Part shown: piece by piece, positions 40,528 to 52,230 of the stretch
Layout: the number at the start of each line of letters is the position of its first letter
Numbering within the stretch: the stretch's first letter is position 1
NCBI GenBank assembly: GCA_030144725.1
Contig: JASKMD010000012.1
Span: 10,842,621 to 10,906,620, forward strand
DNA: 64,000 nt
Reading direction: 5' to 3'
Source of the DNA: Haematococcus lacustris
Taxonomy: Eukaryota; Chlorophyta; Chlorophyceae; Chlamydomonadales; Haematococcaceae
Translations under genes and position numbers: made by a program
Notes under the pieces: model-generated
Told to the model about the DNA's origin: nothing
The model's input: only the letters and a program-made list of their open reading frames with translations
Databases searched by the model: none

Positions 40528-43500
40528 ATGCAGCCTGGCGCAGCTATGCAAGTAGGCGTGCGTTTGTCGCCGCGCACGCTCGTTGTGTCGCTCGACATCG
40601 GCACGCACGGATCAGGGTTTGCATTTGCGACCAAGCCGGCCACTGGTACACGCTCGCCTGTCAAGCTCCACGAAGCATGGCCGGATCAACGCGTCTCTTA
40701 CTGCAAGGCGAGGTCGGCACTGCTATACCGAGACCGGTGGGTGCGGAAGGGGTGTCGCGGTTTCTGTGCTGCCCACTACAGGCCGTCGCTTGCTCTGCTC
40801 CGCCTGTGCGAGTGTCCGTGAAGCCCATGGAACACCGCCATAAATTGGCCGTGGCCGCTGCACAGGTCCCCCGTCGCCTGGGGCGACTCCGCCCTGCATA
40901 AGCTGTACGAATTGGAAGCCTCTGGCCAGGACATGAGTCAATATCATTTAGTCGAGAGCTTTAAGCTGGCCTTGCACGAGCCTGAGCGGGCAGCACTGTT
41001 GCCTCAAGGCTTGAGACCAGAGATGGTGAGGGCGGGCATGAAGCAGTGCCATCTCATGTCCTGTAGGCCGGCATTGACCTCTTCCCTTGCCGCTTTCTAC
41101 CCACCCCAGGTCATGGCCGACTACCTGACCTTCATGCGCAAGTATGCCTTGGACAAGCTTGCTGCGGATGTGGGCAATGCTGCGGCCCGGCTGGACAACA
41201 TACAATGGTGCGTGTAGTGCACCAGCAGCAGCTGCAAGCAGTGAGGGTAATGAGGACAAGGGTGATGAACCTGTGTGGTCCACATGTGCTGCCAGGTGCC
41301 TGACTGTGCCCGCCATGTGGAGCGAGGCCAGCAAGGCTCTGATGCGCACCGCTGCCCTGCGAGCTGGCCTGATCCGCACAACCGGGAGTGACGCCCTCAC
41401 CATTATTCTGGAGCCAGAGGCAGCGGCACTGCATGCCCTGGACAAGCAGGCTCCACCCCTGGTGGCAGGTGAGGTATGGAAGCTAATGGCTACAAGTGGG
41501 CATTTACTCTCACTTTATTCTCACTGCAAGCTCCATGCAAGCGCACCCACAAAACGAAACCTAGTGGGGTGGCTTTGTAAAGGTCCTTATCAGGCCATGT
41601 TTCACCAGCCTTAACAGAAGGCAACTACCAGGCAGCACACAAAGTGAGTGAGGCTGCAGACCTGGATGTACACATTTGTGTTTTGTCGTTGCATGCTTTG
41701 ATGGTGCCTGCCTGGTGGTTGGGCCTGGTGCTGAAGCTTGGCAGTGGTCACTTGCTAGATCCATGTGGCTGGAAGGTTGCCGGCAAGCAGCAGCATTCTT
41801 ACAGTATATTTGACACTGTCCTGCGGTCAAAACCTTCACATCATGTCTAGACTGCAAGCATGTGTCCACACGGCCATGCTGTACATGGTGCTCCACATGG
41901 CTGCCCTTGCTGCTGCAGGCATGTCGGTGATGGTGCTGGATGTGGGTGGCGGCACAGCAGATGCCACGGTGCACAACTGCCAGGCGCTGGGCGGCCAGGT
42001 GGTGCTGTCAGAGGCCACCTGCGCTGAGGGGGCGCTGTGTGGCAGTGTGTATGTGGACAAGGAGTTCAGGTGACTGCATGACAGGGTCAGCCAGGGTAGG
42101 GGCTGCCCCAGCCTTGGTGCATGCTACCTGTCATGTGCCAAGTGTCCATGCAGACCACACACCTGCCCACAAGGGCAGTGGCTGATCAAACCACCCACCT
42201 ACATAGCCACCCACCTGCCCGCCCGCCCATCTGCCCTCTCGCCCGCCATACAATAATAATGCTTCAGTGCTTACAGCTTGCTTTAGTACTCACCCAGCCA
42301 CTTTGCCTGCCTTCCATTGGCATGTGTGCTGCCTGGTCAGCTGGCAAACCGTGTGTGCATTGCCTTGCCTGTGTGCTCTCATTGCCATAGTGCTCTCATT
42401 GCCTTGTGGCTGCTTGCTCTATGACAACGTGGGCATGGGAGGCTTGCTCGCCACCTGTGTCGCAGGTCCTTCTATCGCAATACCGTGGGTGCTGCAGCCT
42501 TTGATACCTGGGCTGTCAAGAACCCTGGCAGCCTGCAGCAGGTCATGGACAGGTGAGCAGCAGCGCTCCAGGCGGAGCACAAGGCATTGCTGCAAGACAC
42601 AACTGACCAGCCAGCTCAGAAGCCCATGATGCTCATGTCTGCACAGCAGCCTTCCTTGTCATGGTGTCTATTTTGAGCTGGATGTTCCTAATCAAGTTCA
42701 GTTGCCTGTCCTGGCCATGCAGGTGGGAGGCCGTGAAGTGCAGCTTCGCCAGCAACCTTCCCACCAGCCTGGCTGACAGCCTGGGCCAGCTGGGTCTGGG
42801 CGCTGATGGCCCTGGCTCTGGCGAGACGTTCAGGTGGGCTGCTGACACAGCCTTGGGCCGCACAGCTAGGCTGCAGCAAGATGCCGCCGTGTAGTCACAT
42901 TGCCTGTCACATCGTGACCTACTGACCTATCTACCTGCAGCACACCTGCTACGCACCTGCTGCGGGTCACGTATTCTATCTCTCACTCTCTCAGGCTAGG
43001 TCTACTGGTGCTTGAGGCTCTGCACCAGACCTAGGGCTGCTCCCCCTGCCGCGCCGCTGCAGGGTATCCATCCCGCCTGACCTGCAACGCCTGATGGCCC
43101 TGGAGCAGCAGGCTGTGGTCCGGCAGCAGCAACAGGGCCAGGCCTCCGAGCTGGTGCTGAGCAGCGCAGTGATGCGACAGCTGTTCCAGGGGCCAGTAGA
43201 GGAGGTGTGTCGCCTGGCAGTCAACCAGCTCAAGGCAGCAAGGCGGCAAGGGAACGCACGCCCCTGCTCCATGGTGAGTGCGAGGAGCTGGCTGCTTGAG
43301 TGCACAAGGAACTTGAGCTTCTTCAACACACCTGCTGGAGGGATAGCGTTGTAGGAGTGGGAGCATGCTGTGGGCTTGCTTCACTGACTTGACGGACAGC
43401 ACACTCCTGGTGGGCCAGCATTGCCCCGCCCTTGCCATGCCCTGTGTGACGGGTGTTGTCAATCCAACACCATGTAGGCCAGCTGATGGCGTCCTTATCC

Positions 43501-45010
43501 CTAACCCGTTCCCTCATGGTTGCGCCCATGCAGGTGTTGCTGGTGGGTGGTTTTGCGCGCAGCTCCTACCTCCAGGCCCGTGTCAGGGCGGCCGTGCTGG
43601 GCTCAGGGCTGGCTGACAAGGTGGTGGTGCCGCCTGCCCCTCACGCAGCAGTGCTGGGAGGTGAGCCATGAGGTTAAGTGATCTGGTGTGGCGGCATGAC
43701 AGGTGCAAGTCCATGGGCCATGGGGCATGACTGATCCATGGGCGAGTCCATGCTGCCCTATATGTGTAGTCATGGTGGCAGTGCAAGCACTGCTGGCTCT
43801 CCAGCATCAGCATGCACCTTCCGGTGCCCACCCAGCGGGGGCTCCCACACCCATGTGCCAACCGTAATGCAGGCCCCTAGGTGCGCCCCAAGCACTGCCT
43901 GTGTGCTGCGTGCATGGGGCCTCCCCTCAACAGCCCCTTAATCACCCCTGCACGGCCTCTCAACCACCCCTTGACCACCCCTTAACCACCCCTCACCATA
44001 TTGAGCACTGCCTAGGTGATGCATATGGTAAAGCATAGAGCCCTAGGCTGACTTCAGTGGCACAGCTGGCTGTCGCCCATGGCCATGGGTTCATTGTGCA
44101 TGCAGGTGCTGTGGTGTATGGCTTCAACCCCGCACGCATCCACGCCCGCCGCAGCCGTTTGGCTTACGGTGTAAGGTCTTGTGCAAGATGGGTTGACGGC
44201 GCTCCTGGCAAGTTCCAGCATCGGGAAACACAGGAGTGGATGACGAACTGTTACTTCAACCGTTTTGTGAAGAAGATGGAGCTGGTGAGTGTGAGTTCTC
44301 ATGCAGGGGACCTGCATACACTGTGCCAGCCAGCCAAGAAACGCACAACCAAGTGCTGCGAAGTCCATGCCCCCATATGGTGCTCTAGTGACATGGTGCT
44401 AGCATGGACCCATTGACAGCATAAGCTGCGTAAGAGTTGCCTTGCTTGCCATGGTGCAGGTGTCTTGTGACCAGGAGGTGGAGCACAAGTTATGGCCGCT
44501 GTACAAGCATCAGACAATGGTTTCCGTAGCGCTGTATGCCTGTGATGACAATGCATTCAAGTAAGTGACCTGCCGGGCACTTGTGATCAGGCCTGACCAT
44601 GCTTGGCTGGCTGCGTGGCTGACAATTGGACTAGACCATTCTGAGCATAGAGCATATAGAAAGAGGAGGGCATGGGAGCTGTCTATAACAATGGCTGGTT
44701 GCTTTCTAGGCAAGCAGCAATGGTGGTTAGTATCAGTAATGGTAGTAGTGCCTGCCTTCCTGCCTGGCTGCTTGGCTGATTGATGATGTATGCAAGTTTG
44801 TTGTGCAGGTTTGTGGAGGATCACAATGAGGAGATGAAGCAGATTGGCACGTTGGATGTGGAGGTTCCTGATCACGCTGTCTCTGTCGATGAGGAAGCCC
44901 GGGCTATTACCGTGAGATTCAAGTTCGGGCAGACTGCCATTGACGTCAGCGGCTGCAATGAGGCAACCAGGTCGGCAGCTGCCGCAACCATCACCTTTGC
45001 CCACAGCTGA
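40528..45010 (+). CDS. HSPA12-like Hsp70-family ATPase, paralogue A
   Basis: Twelve exons: 40528-40736, 40866-41025, 41110-41207, 41296-41468, 41919-42069, 42466-42552, 42723-42833, 43063-43273, 43534-43660, 44106-44284, 44460-44560, 44809-45010. All phases agree, giving 602 residues. The actin/Hsp70 nucleotide-binding motifs are present: phosphate loop 1 LDIGTHGSGFAF (residue 23 on), phosphate loop 2 VLDVGGGTADA (about 221) and the adenosine motif LLVGGFARSSY (about 402). WCLTVPAMW and ILEPEAAALHAL match HSPA12A/B, divergent Hsp70 relatives without a typical substrate-binding domain. ATG 40528 was chosen by alignment with paralogue B; a second in-frame ATG lies at 40546. Substrate and location are unknown; no targeting peptide is evident. 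Confidence 0.9.
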
Positions 45011-45473
45011 AACACTGCAGTGAAGGTGCAGCTGATGATGTCACCCTGATTCAGGCCGGTGTGGGGTAAATAGTCATCAAGGATGCTTCACCTTGATTGG
45101 AGTAGCTAATTGAGATTACCTACAGTCAAACATGTTGTTCCATGTTAGATGAGTTTTGTTTGTCTGGGAGCGTTTGCAGGGTTGAGGGGGCTGTAACGCT
45201 TGCGAGACCTTGAGGAAGGTCAGGGCCATGGAGGCTGTGGTCGGGGCCCAGGGACTGGGTGTGGTCGAAGGGAGGGGTCCAGTGCCTCCCTAGTTAGGAT
45301 TAGGTTACCCTAACCTAACCGGCCCCATACCAGGGTAGGTTTTCGCGGCATGCATGACAGCCGTCCGTTATCAAGGATTTGGGTAAGGAGATATCTCGGT
45401 ACGCTCACTGCGTCCCGCTGTTCACCTTCGTTGTTTGCGCTAGGTCTGCTTATCATTGGGCCTGGCCTCGAGA
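45011..45473. other. intergenic between HSPA12-like A and ABC1K3
   Basis: It holds the TGTAA signal at 45192. 45290-45320 has TTAGGATTAGGTTACCCTAACC, an inverted pair of TTAGG-like words too short to be telomeric. It includes the probable promoter of the kinase gene, without an obvious TATA. Confidence 0.55.
45192..45196 (+). promoter_or_regulatory. polyadenylation signal TGTAA
   Basis: TGTAA is the standard chlorophycean poly(A) signal. It lies 182 bases after the HSPA12-like A stop codon. Confidence 0.5.
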
Positions 45474-48400
45474 ATGCAGCTCCACCGCGGCGGGGCGACC
45501 ATTACCCGAAGCAACGCACTGGTCTCAGAGTGTGCTCCGCGTACTTACAGACCGAGTCCCAGGGCCAGCGATGGTTTTCAGTGCCACGCTGTCGCGACCA
45601 CCAGGAATTTCCTGGGTGGCAGGTGCGACAAGCTGAGCGCAAGCTACCTCAACCCGCCGTGAGCTTTGACCACCAGCGTGTGTGAGAGCGCATGTGGTTG
45701 GTGGCAGACCAGTTAGGCTGAGGCTCAGCTGCTGGGCCCATGCCACCCTGCACCCAAGCAGGACTAGCAGCGCAGAGATGGATTTGGATAATGACTACTG
45801 CAACATCTCCACTCCCTACTCCCCGGAGTACGTCCGTGCCCGCACAATACAGACCCCTGGCGATGTGTTGCAAGTCATGGTGCGCGCCGCCACTGCTGCG
45901 ACCATGGTCTGGCCCAAGCTAAGCCAGCACCTGAGCTGGTGAATAGCAGCAGTAGAGGCAGCACCGCTGTCAGCCCTTCTCACCCAAGGGCAGGAGCCTT
46001 GGCTCAGTGACACACAGGCCCACAGTACGCCAGGCCGTCACCTGCCGATATGCTTGCAGCACCAGGCACTACAAGCAGCACAGAGCAGCACCCACCAGCA
46101 CAACCCAGGCCGTTGGTGAAGGGCAGCCCCGGCTCGGTGCTGTGCAGGGGCGCATCGTAAAGATCACTGTCAGCCTGGGCACCTTCTTTGGGTCGCTGTG
46201 GCTCGACGGGGTCATCGGCCGGGCGGACACCCCGGACGTGGTGCGTCAGCGCGCGGCTCAACTGCGGGACACGTTAACCTACCTCGGCCCATCCTTCATC
46301 AAGGCAGGGCAGGTGCTGGCCAACCGTCCGGACATCGTGCGCGAGGACTACATGAACGAGCTGTGCGTGCTGCAGGTGCGCACTGCTGCTCCAGCGTGTG
46401 CAACAGCCCGTACTCAGGTTCCAGCAGACTGCATATTGCTGCCTTGCATCAATACAATTGAGGTAGCTGAGTCGGTTGGGAGGAAGGGCGTAGAAAAGAT
46501 TGGGAGGGGAAGGGTGTAGGGGCAAGGGGGCGGCTATAGCCATTAGGGGTGGTTGCTGACAACCCAGTGCAAGGCTAGGGGCTGCAGGCCTGGCAAATCC
46601 TGCCAGGTACGGTAATCTCCCCTGCACTCACACTTGAACAGCTGCAGCCAGCGCAGGTGCTGAGGCCAGCTATGACAGTCACTGACTTATACTGGCAGAG
46701 CAGGGATGTGTTGGCCACGCTGGGGTGTGTGCGTGTGTAATTGCTATTGTGTGTGTGAGTGTGTAACTGAGTGTGGGACTGTGAATGCTGCCTTGGGTGG
46801 AGCATGTAAAACATGCACTATGGATGGGATGGGGCCAGATGTCCGCGGTGCACCACACCATGAGATGGGGCGCAGACCTCCAATGAATGGAATTCTTCGA
46901 CTGTGTATGCCTGTGAAGGTCTTTGACTCCCTGACACGCACCATGACTCCTGGCTTTGTCGCTCACCCAATGAATGAAACCCCAAGCCTGTGCAGGCCAC
47001 TGCCTCCGGCACACATCTCTGCCTCTTGTGCCTGTAGTAGTGCACCGTGGCACTGCCATTGAGCCTGATCATGACCGCAAGCGCTGCCCTTGTGCTGCCC
47101 CTGCTCCAACATTGCCCCTACATTGCCCCAACATGCTCCTTCCCCTGCCCCTGCACCAGCATTGCTGCTGCCCCTGCCTGCAGGATGACGTGCCTTCATT
47201 CCCTGACGCCCAGGCCTTTGCCATCATTGAGGATCAGCTCGGGCAGCCGCTGGAGCAGCTGTTCAGCTCCATCAGTGAGGGGCCAGTGGCAGCAGCATCA
47301 CTGGGACAGGTGAGGGCGCAGCCTGGTGCGCAGCCATAGCTGCAGCAGCCCTGGGGCAGGCTGAGGCCCACCTGGCCTTGTGAACCCTGCAGTGGACAGA
47401 AAGACGGCAACGGGGCAAGTAGCCATGTAGCCTGTGCCTGCACGATGCCAGGTGTACAAGGCTGTGCTGCGGTCCACTGGTGAGGAGGTGGCCATCAAGG
47501 TGCAGCGGCCCCAGGTGGAGCCAGTCATCCTGCGCGACCTCTTCATCTTCCGCACCCTGGCATCGTTCTTTGACACGTGAGCCGCAAGAGCCGCAACCTG
47601 CATGATGCAGCTGCAGCAGAAGAAGAAGAAGAAGCAGAGGTAGCAGAAGAGCCGCAACCTGCATGATGCAGCTGCAGCAGCAGCATCCTGGCCAAGCAGA
47701 AGCAGCAGCAGCTGTAGCAAAATAGAGTCTCAAGAATAAGGAGGTCAAGAAGGGAGGGAAGACAGGACACTTCCCTAGCAAGGAGGGAGGAGGGCTGTTA
47801 TCTTGATGCCCTCCCACCACCAGCTTTCTGAGCCATAGCTACAGCAGCAGCACTGCAGCGCACCACCAGCACTTGTCACCGCCGCAGTACTGTCAGCAGT
47901 GCAGGTGCCCAGACCTGAGGGCAGCCTGGCTTGCATTGCAGCCAGTGCGTAAGCTACCCAACCTTACTCATCAGCCTCAGTCGCGGGCTGTGTGGCTGCT
48001 TGCAGCTTCGCTCGCCAGCGCCTGGGCTGCAAGCCAGAGCTGATCGTGGATGAGTTTGGACAGAAGCTGTTGGAGGAGCTGGACTATGTGCAGGAGGCTC
48101 GCAACATTCAGGTGAGGTGGCCTCTGCAGCCAATGCCCTAGCCCAGCACTTGGTCGGCAGCTTCCCCCACAGGGTGTGGACTAGGGTTGTTGAGTTGAGC
48201 TCGAGTTAGAGCTCTTGGGTTAGTGCAGGGGTGCCTTGCATGGACAGCTGCCAGCACTTGCACACTCCCATACGTCAGCTGTACTGCCAGGGGGTGCATT
48301 GGTGCCTGCTGCAAAAGGCGCAGCAGCCAGCAGTGCCTCGTGCAGGCCGGGGAACCCCTGGGGGCCAGCTGTGGGCACCACCGCTGCCTGGCTGCAGGAG

Positions 48401-51327
48401 TTCTGCAACAACTTTGCAGGCGAGCCCACCGTGAAGATCCCCTGGGTGCGCCAGGACCTGTGCAGCAAGCAGGTAGGTGGGGCAGGCAGGCAGAGAAAGG
48501 TGGGGCAGGCAGGCAGGCATAGGAGGCTGGCCAACGGGGCCAGGCCCACGCCCTGAAGGCAGGCGGGTTCCAGCAAAAGATGGCAGAAATGGCTAGAGGG
48601 GCAGAAGAGGCAGGAGGCTAGGTAAAACAATTCACCACACTAGGCAGCAGCCCAGCCCAGCCTTCCAGCTGCAGCGCTGAGTCAAGTCTCCCACCCCACC
48701 CTGTCTTACCCTACCCCGCGTCCCTCTACTCCGCCCCACCACCCCTGCCACCCAGCCCCACCACCCTACGCACCGCCGCAGGTGCTGGTGATGGAGTGGA
48801 TTGACGGGCTGCGCTGCACTGACCCGGACGCCATCCGGGCCTCCGGAATTGACGTGGACCAGTTCATCCGCTGTGGCGTGGTGTCGGGCCTGCGGCAGCT
48901 GCTGGAGTTTGGCCTGTTTCACGGAGACCCTCATGCTGGCAACATCTTTGCTGTGAGTGGCGTGTCATTCTGTGCACTTAGCTTTGCTAGCTTACCTCCG
49001 CTTCCTAGGCCGTTCTCCTGCCCCAGCTTTCCTCCTCCTGCGCTTGCGTCTGCTGCCCAGCCTGCTGCTGCTGCATGCTGATGCCGCCTTATGATGCCGC
49101 CCGCTCATGCTATTGTATCCTGTGACCTGAGGGGGCTGTGCATGTCCTGCTGCTGTTCCTTGTGTCAGATGCGGGACGGGCGCATTGCGTACGTGGACTT
49201 TGGCAACGTGGCCCAGCTCAGTGCGCGCAACAAGGGGGTACTGGTGGATGCTGTAGTGCATGCCGTGAACGAAGACTACAAGGGCATGGTGAGCAGGGCA
49301 GCAGGGAGCCGGTGCTGGTGAAAGGGCTGAGGGAGGGAGGCGAGCACATGTCTGCCTGCCTCCCTGCCAGTTGCCTACCCTGCCTGCCCTGCGCCCTTGC
49401 CTACCCTGCCCGCCCTGCCCGCTCTGTGCCCGCCTGCCCCCTCACTGGCCTGCCTGACTGCCTGCCTGCCCCCGTGCTGGTGAATGGGCCACAAGGATTG
49501 CAGGCAAGCGTTGAAGAGGGCAAGCAAGAGGCTGCAAGGAGGGAGGCAGGGCTGCAAGGAGGGAGGCAGTGCTGAGCTGTTTGCTGGGATCCTGCATGTG
49601 CTTGCCTGCCGGCCTGCCCCCTGCCCGCCCCTGAGGCTCAACCATGAACTCAGGTCCCTGGGCCACCTGGGCGTTGCCCACCCTGCATTGCGTTTTCCTC
49701 CCCTCCCAGGCTGGTGACTTCATCAAGCTGGGTTTCCTGGCCCCTGGCACTGACATCGGCCCCATCGTTCCTGCCCTGGAGCGCATCTGGGCCAACAGCA
49801 AGGGCCAGCGCATGTCCGACTTCAACTTCCGCACCGTCACCTCCACCTTCAACGAGCTAGTGTACCAGTACCCTATCCGCATCCCTGAGCGCTACTCCCT
49901 GGTCATCCGCTCCCTGCTCACACAGGTGGGGTCCAGCTGGCAGGCTGTGAGGTGTGAGGTGTGTACAGCGTTGTGTGAGGTGTGTACAACATTGTGTGAG
50001 GTAATTGTGAGGTGTGTGCAGCGGTGCAGCGGTGCCTTTCACCACCAATCACTGTTTTTACCAATCCGAAAATGCTGACCTTGTGCTGGGCTGTGCAGGA
50101 AGGCATCTGCATGACCTTGAAGCCCGACTTCCAGTTCCTGGAGGTGGCATACCCTTACGTGGCACGCCGCCTGCTCACTGACGAGGACCCAGCCCTGAGG
50201 GACCGCCTCATACAGGTGAGCCTGCCCAGCCCTTCGCAACTTGCATGCTGCTCGCACGCCAAGCAACACCAGCTAGCGACTGACAGCAGAGCAGGAGCGG
50301 GAGCAAGAGCAGGAGCAAAGCGGGAGCAGAGCTGCAGGGCAGCCCAGATTCACAACCCTGCCTGGCTGCTGCCGCCCAGGTGCTCTTCAGTGATGGCAAG
50401 TTCCAGTGGAAGCGGCTGGAGAACCTGATCAGCCTGGCCCAGGAGGGGGGCCCTGGAGGGGATGAGGCGGGGGCAGCGCAAGGGACAGGGACAGGGGGCG
50501 GGACAGTGCGCCGGGGCCTGGACCTCAGTGACACAGTGCGGGATGCTGTCCGGGTGCTCCTGCTGGACGACCGGCTGCGCTCCCAGGTCAGAGCACTGGG
50601 TGGTGACTGCCGGCTGCCTGCCAGGCTTGTGTCAGGCTGCCAGCTGCATGGTCAGGGGCAAGTATTGCAGGGGGATGCGGCGTGTGTGCCTGTGGTGCTG
50701 TGTGGTGCATGCACAGCTGGTTGTGGCCCTTTGCATGTAATTGGCGGTGGTTGTGGCCTTTAATATGGGGTACAGCAGTTGCTGGGCTGGAACATCAGGG
50801 TGCAATGTAAAGCAGCTGCCAAGTAGCTGCCATGCAGCTGCCAAGTAGCTGCCATGCAGCTGCCAAGCAGCTGCCAACCATAGATGAGCAATCAGCATCA
50901 CTTGATGCCAGCACATCTTTATGCCACCTGGTGTCAGCTGTGACAGTGGTCAGCCCAGGAGGCAATGGAGCTGGCCATTGCTTACCAACCAGCGTGGTTG
51001 GCTGAGGTCACAATATTCATGTGAGATAATGTGGCCCTGCAAGCTCTTGGCATGCGCAGCATGAGTCATGGGGGGCCTCCTTACACAGGTGTGGGAAGCC
51101 GGGCGGTCAGCAGCATGCCAGCAGTGAGTGTTGCTGCACTGCCCCTGCAGGTCATCATGGCGCTGACAGAGGACAACCGGTTGCATGTTGCTGAGGCGCT
51201 GGGTGTGTTGCGTATGGTGGGCCCTGAGATCAAACCCCAGCGCCTGGCCCTGGACCTGCTGCGGGACGCACCCAGCCTTAGCCGCCAGGTCCTGCTCAGC
51301 TGGGCCGACAAGGTGCTGGTGTCATGA
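45474..51327 (+). CDS. ABC1K3: ABC1K3-type atypical kinase, chloroplast plastoglobule (ABC1/UbiB family)
   Basis: Thirteen exons: 45474-45622, 45771-45938, 46060-46375, 47184-47309, 47452-47576, 48006-48111, 48398-48472, 48782-48952, 49169-49288, 49710-49925, 50099-50215, 50380-50586, 51151-51327; 690 residues, all phases consistent. Exon 1 encodes an Arg/Ser/Thr-rich start without acidic run, suiting a plastid transit peptide. ABC1 motifs are complete: FIKAGQ (about 185), the Ala-rich loop AAASLGQ (247-253) replacing the usual Gly loop, VAIKVQRP with the ATP-binding Lys (269), ELDY (about 319), HGDPHAGN (about 403) and YVDFGN (Asp 422). Exon 2 onwards resembles Arabidopsis ABC1K3, a plastoglobule kinase affecting prenylquinone metabolism and light-stress tolerance; the subfamily call is from memory of that protein. 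Exon 1 is the least certain. Intron 12 holds repeated AGCTGCCAAGT words (50812-50878). Confidence 0.93.
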
Positions 51328-52230
51328 CCTCACAACCCAGCGCCAGTCAGCGGCAATCAGCAAGTGTGACTTGCTGGGGGTGGGATGTGTGATTGCACCA
51401 TGCCCGGATCATGGAGGGGGATTCAAGCGCATGCTGGTGATGTATGCGCCACCTCACGTCGAGCATCGTCATCACAATCTTGACAGAAGGACAAAATGGG
51501 GCGGCAGATGGGGTGGCAGATCCGGACATGGTGCTGGGGCTAGGGTAGCCCAGTGATGGGCTGCCCTAGAATGTGGGGGGGGGGTGATGTTGTGTGAGGG
51601 GGTTTGCTTGAGAGTAATGTTGAAGAGTGATAAGTATGCCGACTGGCACCATTTTGAGTAAGGCTAGGCCGAGCAAGCATGGCCGAGACGCAACTGGAGG
51701 GTAAGATGGTGGTTTGTTGGTCACTGAGGCCTATGAGAGAGTTAGAGATATGTGTGATGGAATGGAGTGAGGGGAAGGTGTGACGGATGCCTAAAGACGA
51801 GCTTAGGCGTTGGACAGCTTCCTTGGTAAGGAGGGCCAGTGTGCAAGGTGTTGTTCTCCTGGCTACGTCGCTGTCATTGTACATATGGGCATGAAGTTTC
51901 TATGGTCTTGATCTCGAATAGACGATCTCGATGACCTGACATGCCTTGATGTGGTGCGGCGTGACAGGCTCGAAGGGCGGCAGGAAGGGTAGCATGTGTC
52001 GGTTGTTTACCCGTGTGTGTGTGCAGACGTTGCAGATTTGCATTCGTCAAGCAAGTGAGCAATTGTAACAGGCTGGCTGTGCCGAAGAGTGGCTCCCATT
52101 TGTTTGTTGCGCCTTACATAGAGAGTGCCGTCAACAAAAGGTTTCCGTTTCACGGGTCTGGTTCACGGGTGAGATAGTGTGGTAGGTGGTCTTAGGTTGG
52201 TTGCGTTTTTATGTTGCGGTATAGGCCAGG
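51328..52230. other. intergenic between ABC1K3 and HSPA12-like B
   Basis: It contains a hairpin at 51541-51568, a G10 run (51573-51588 region), and TGTAA at 52064. A minus-strand open frame of 114 codons (51540-51884) has no recognised motif and no splice support. No gene is called. Confidence 0.5.
51541..51568. other. 12-bp stem, 4-nt loop hairpin
   Basis: TAGGGTAGCCCA, then GTGA, then TGGGCTGCCCTA: 11 Watson-Crick pairs plus one T-G wobble. It lies about 215 bases after the kinase stop codon. Function unknown. Confidence 0.6.

Noticed and set aside
45290..45320. Interstitial telomeric sequence
   Set aside because: Only two or three TTAGG-like words in inverted arrangement, not an array of the algal TTTTAGGG type.
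51540..51884. 114-codon minus-strand gene
   Set aside because: No recognisable motif, no splice or promoter support, and it overlaps a hairpin and a homopolymer G run.
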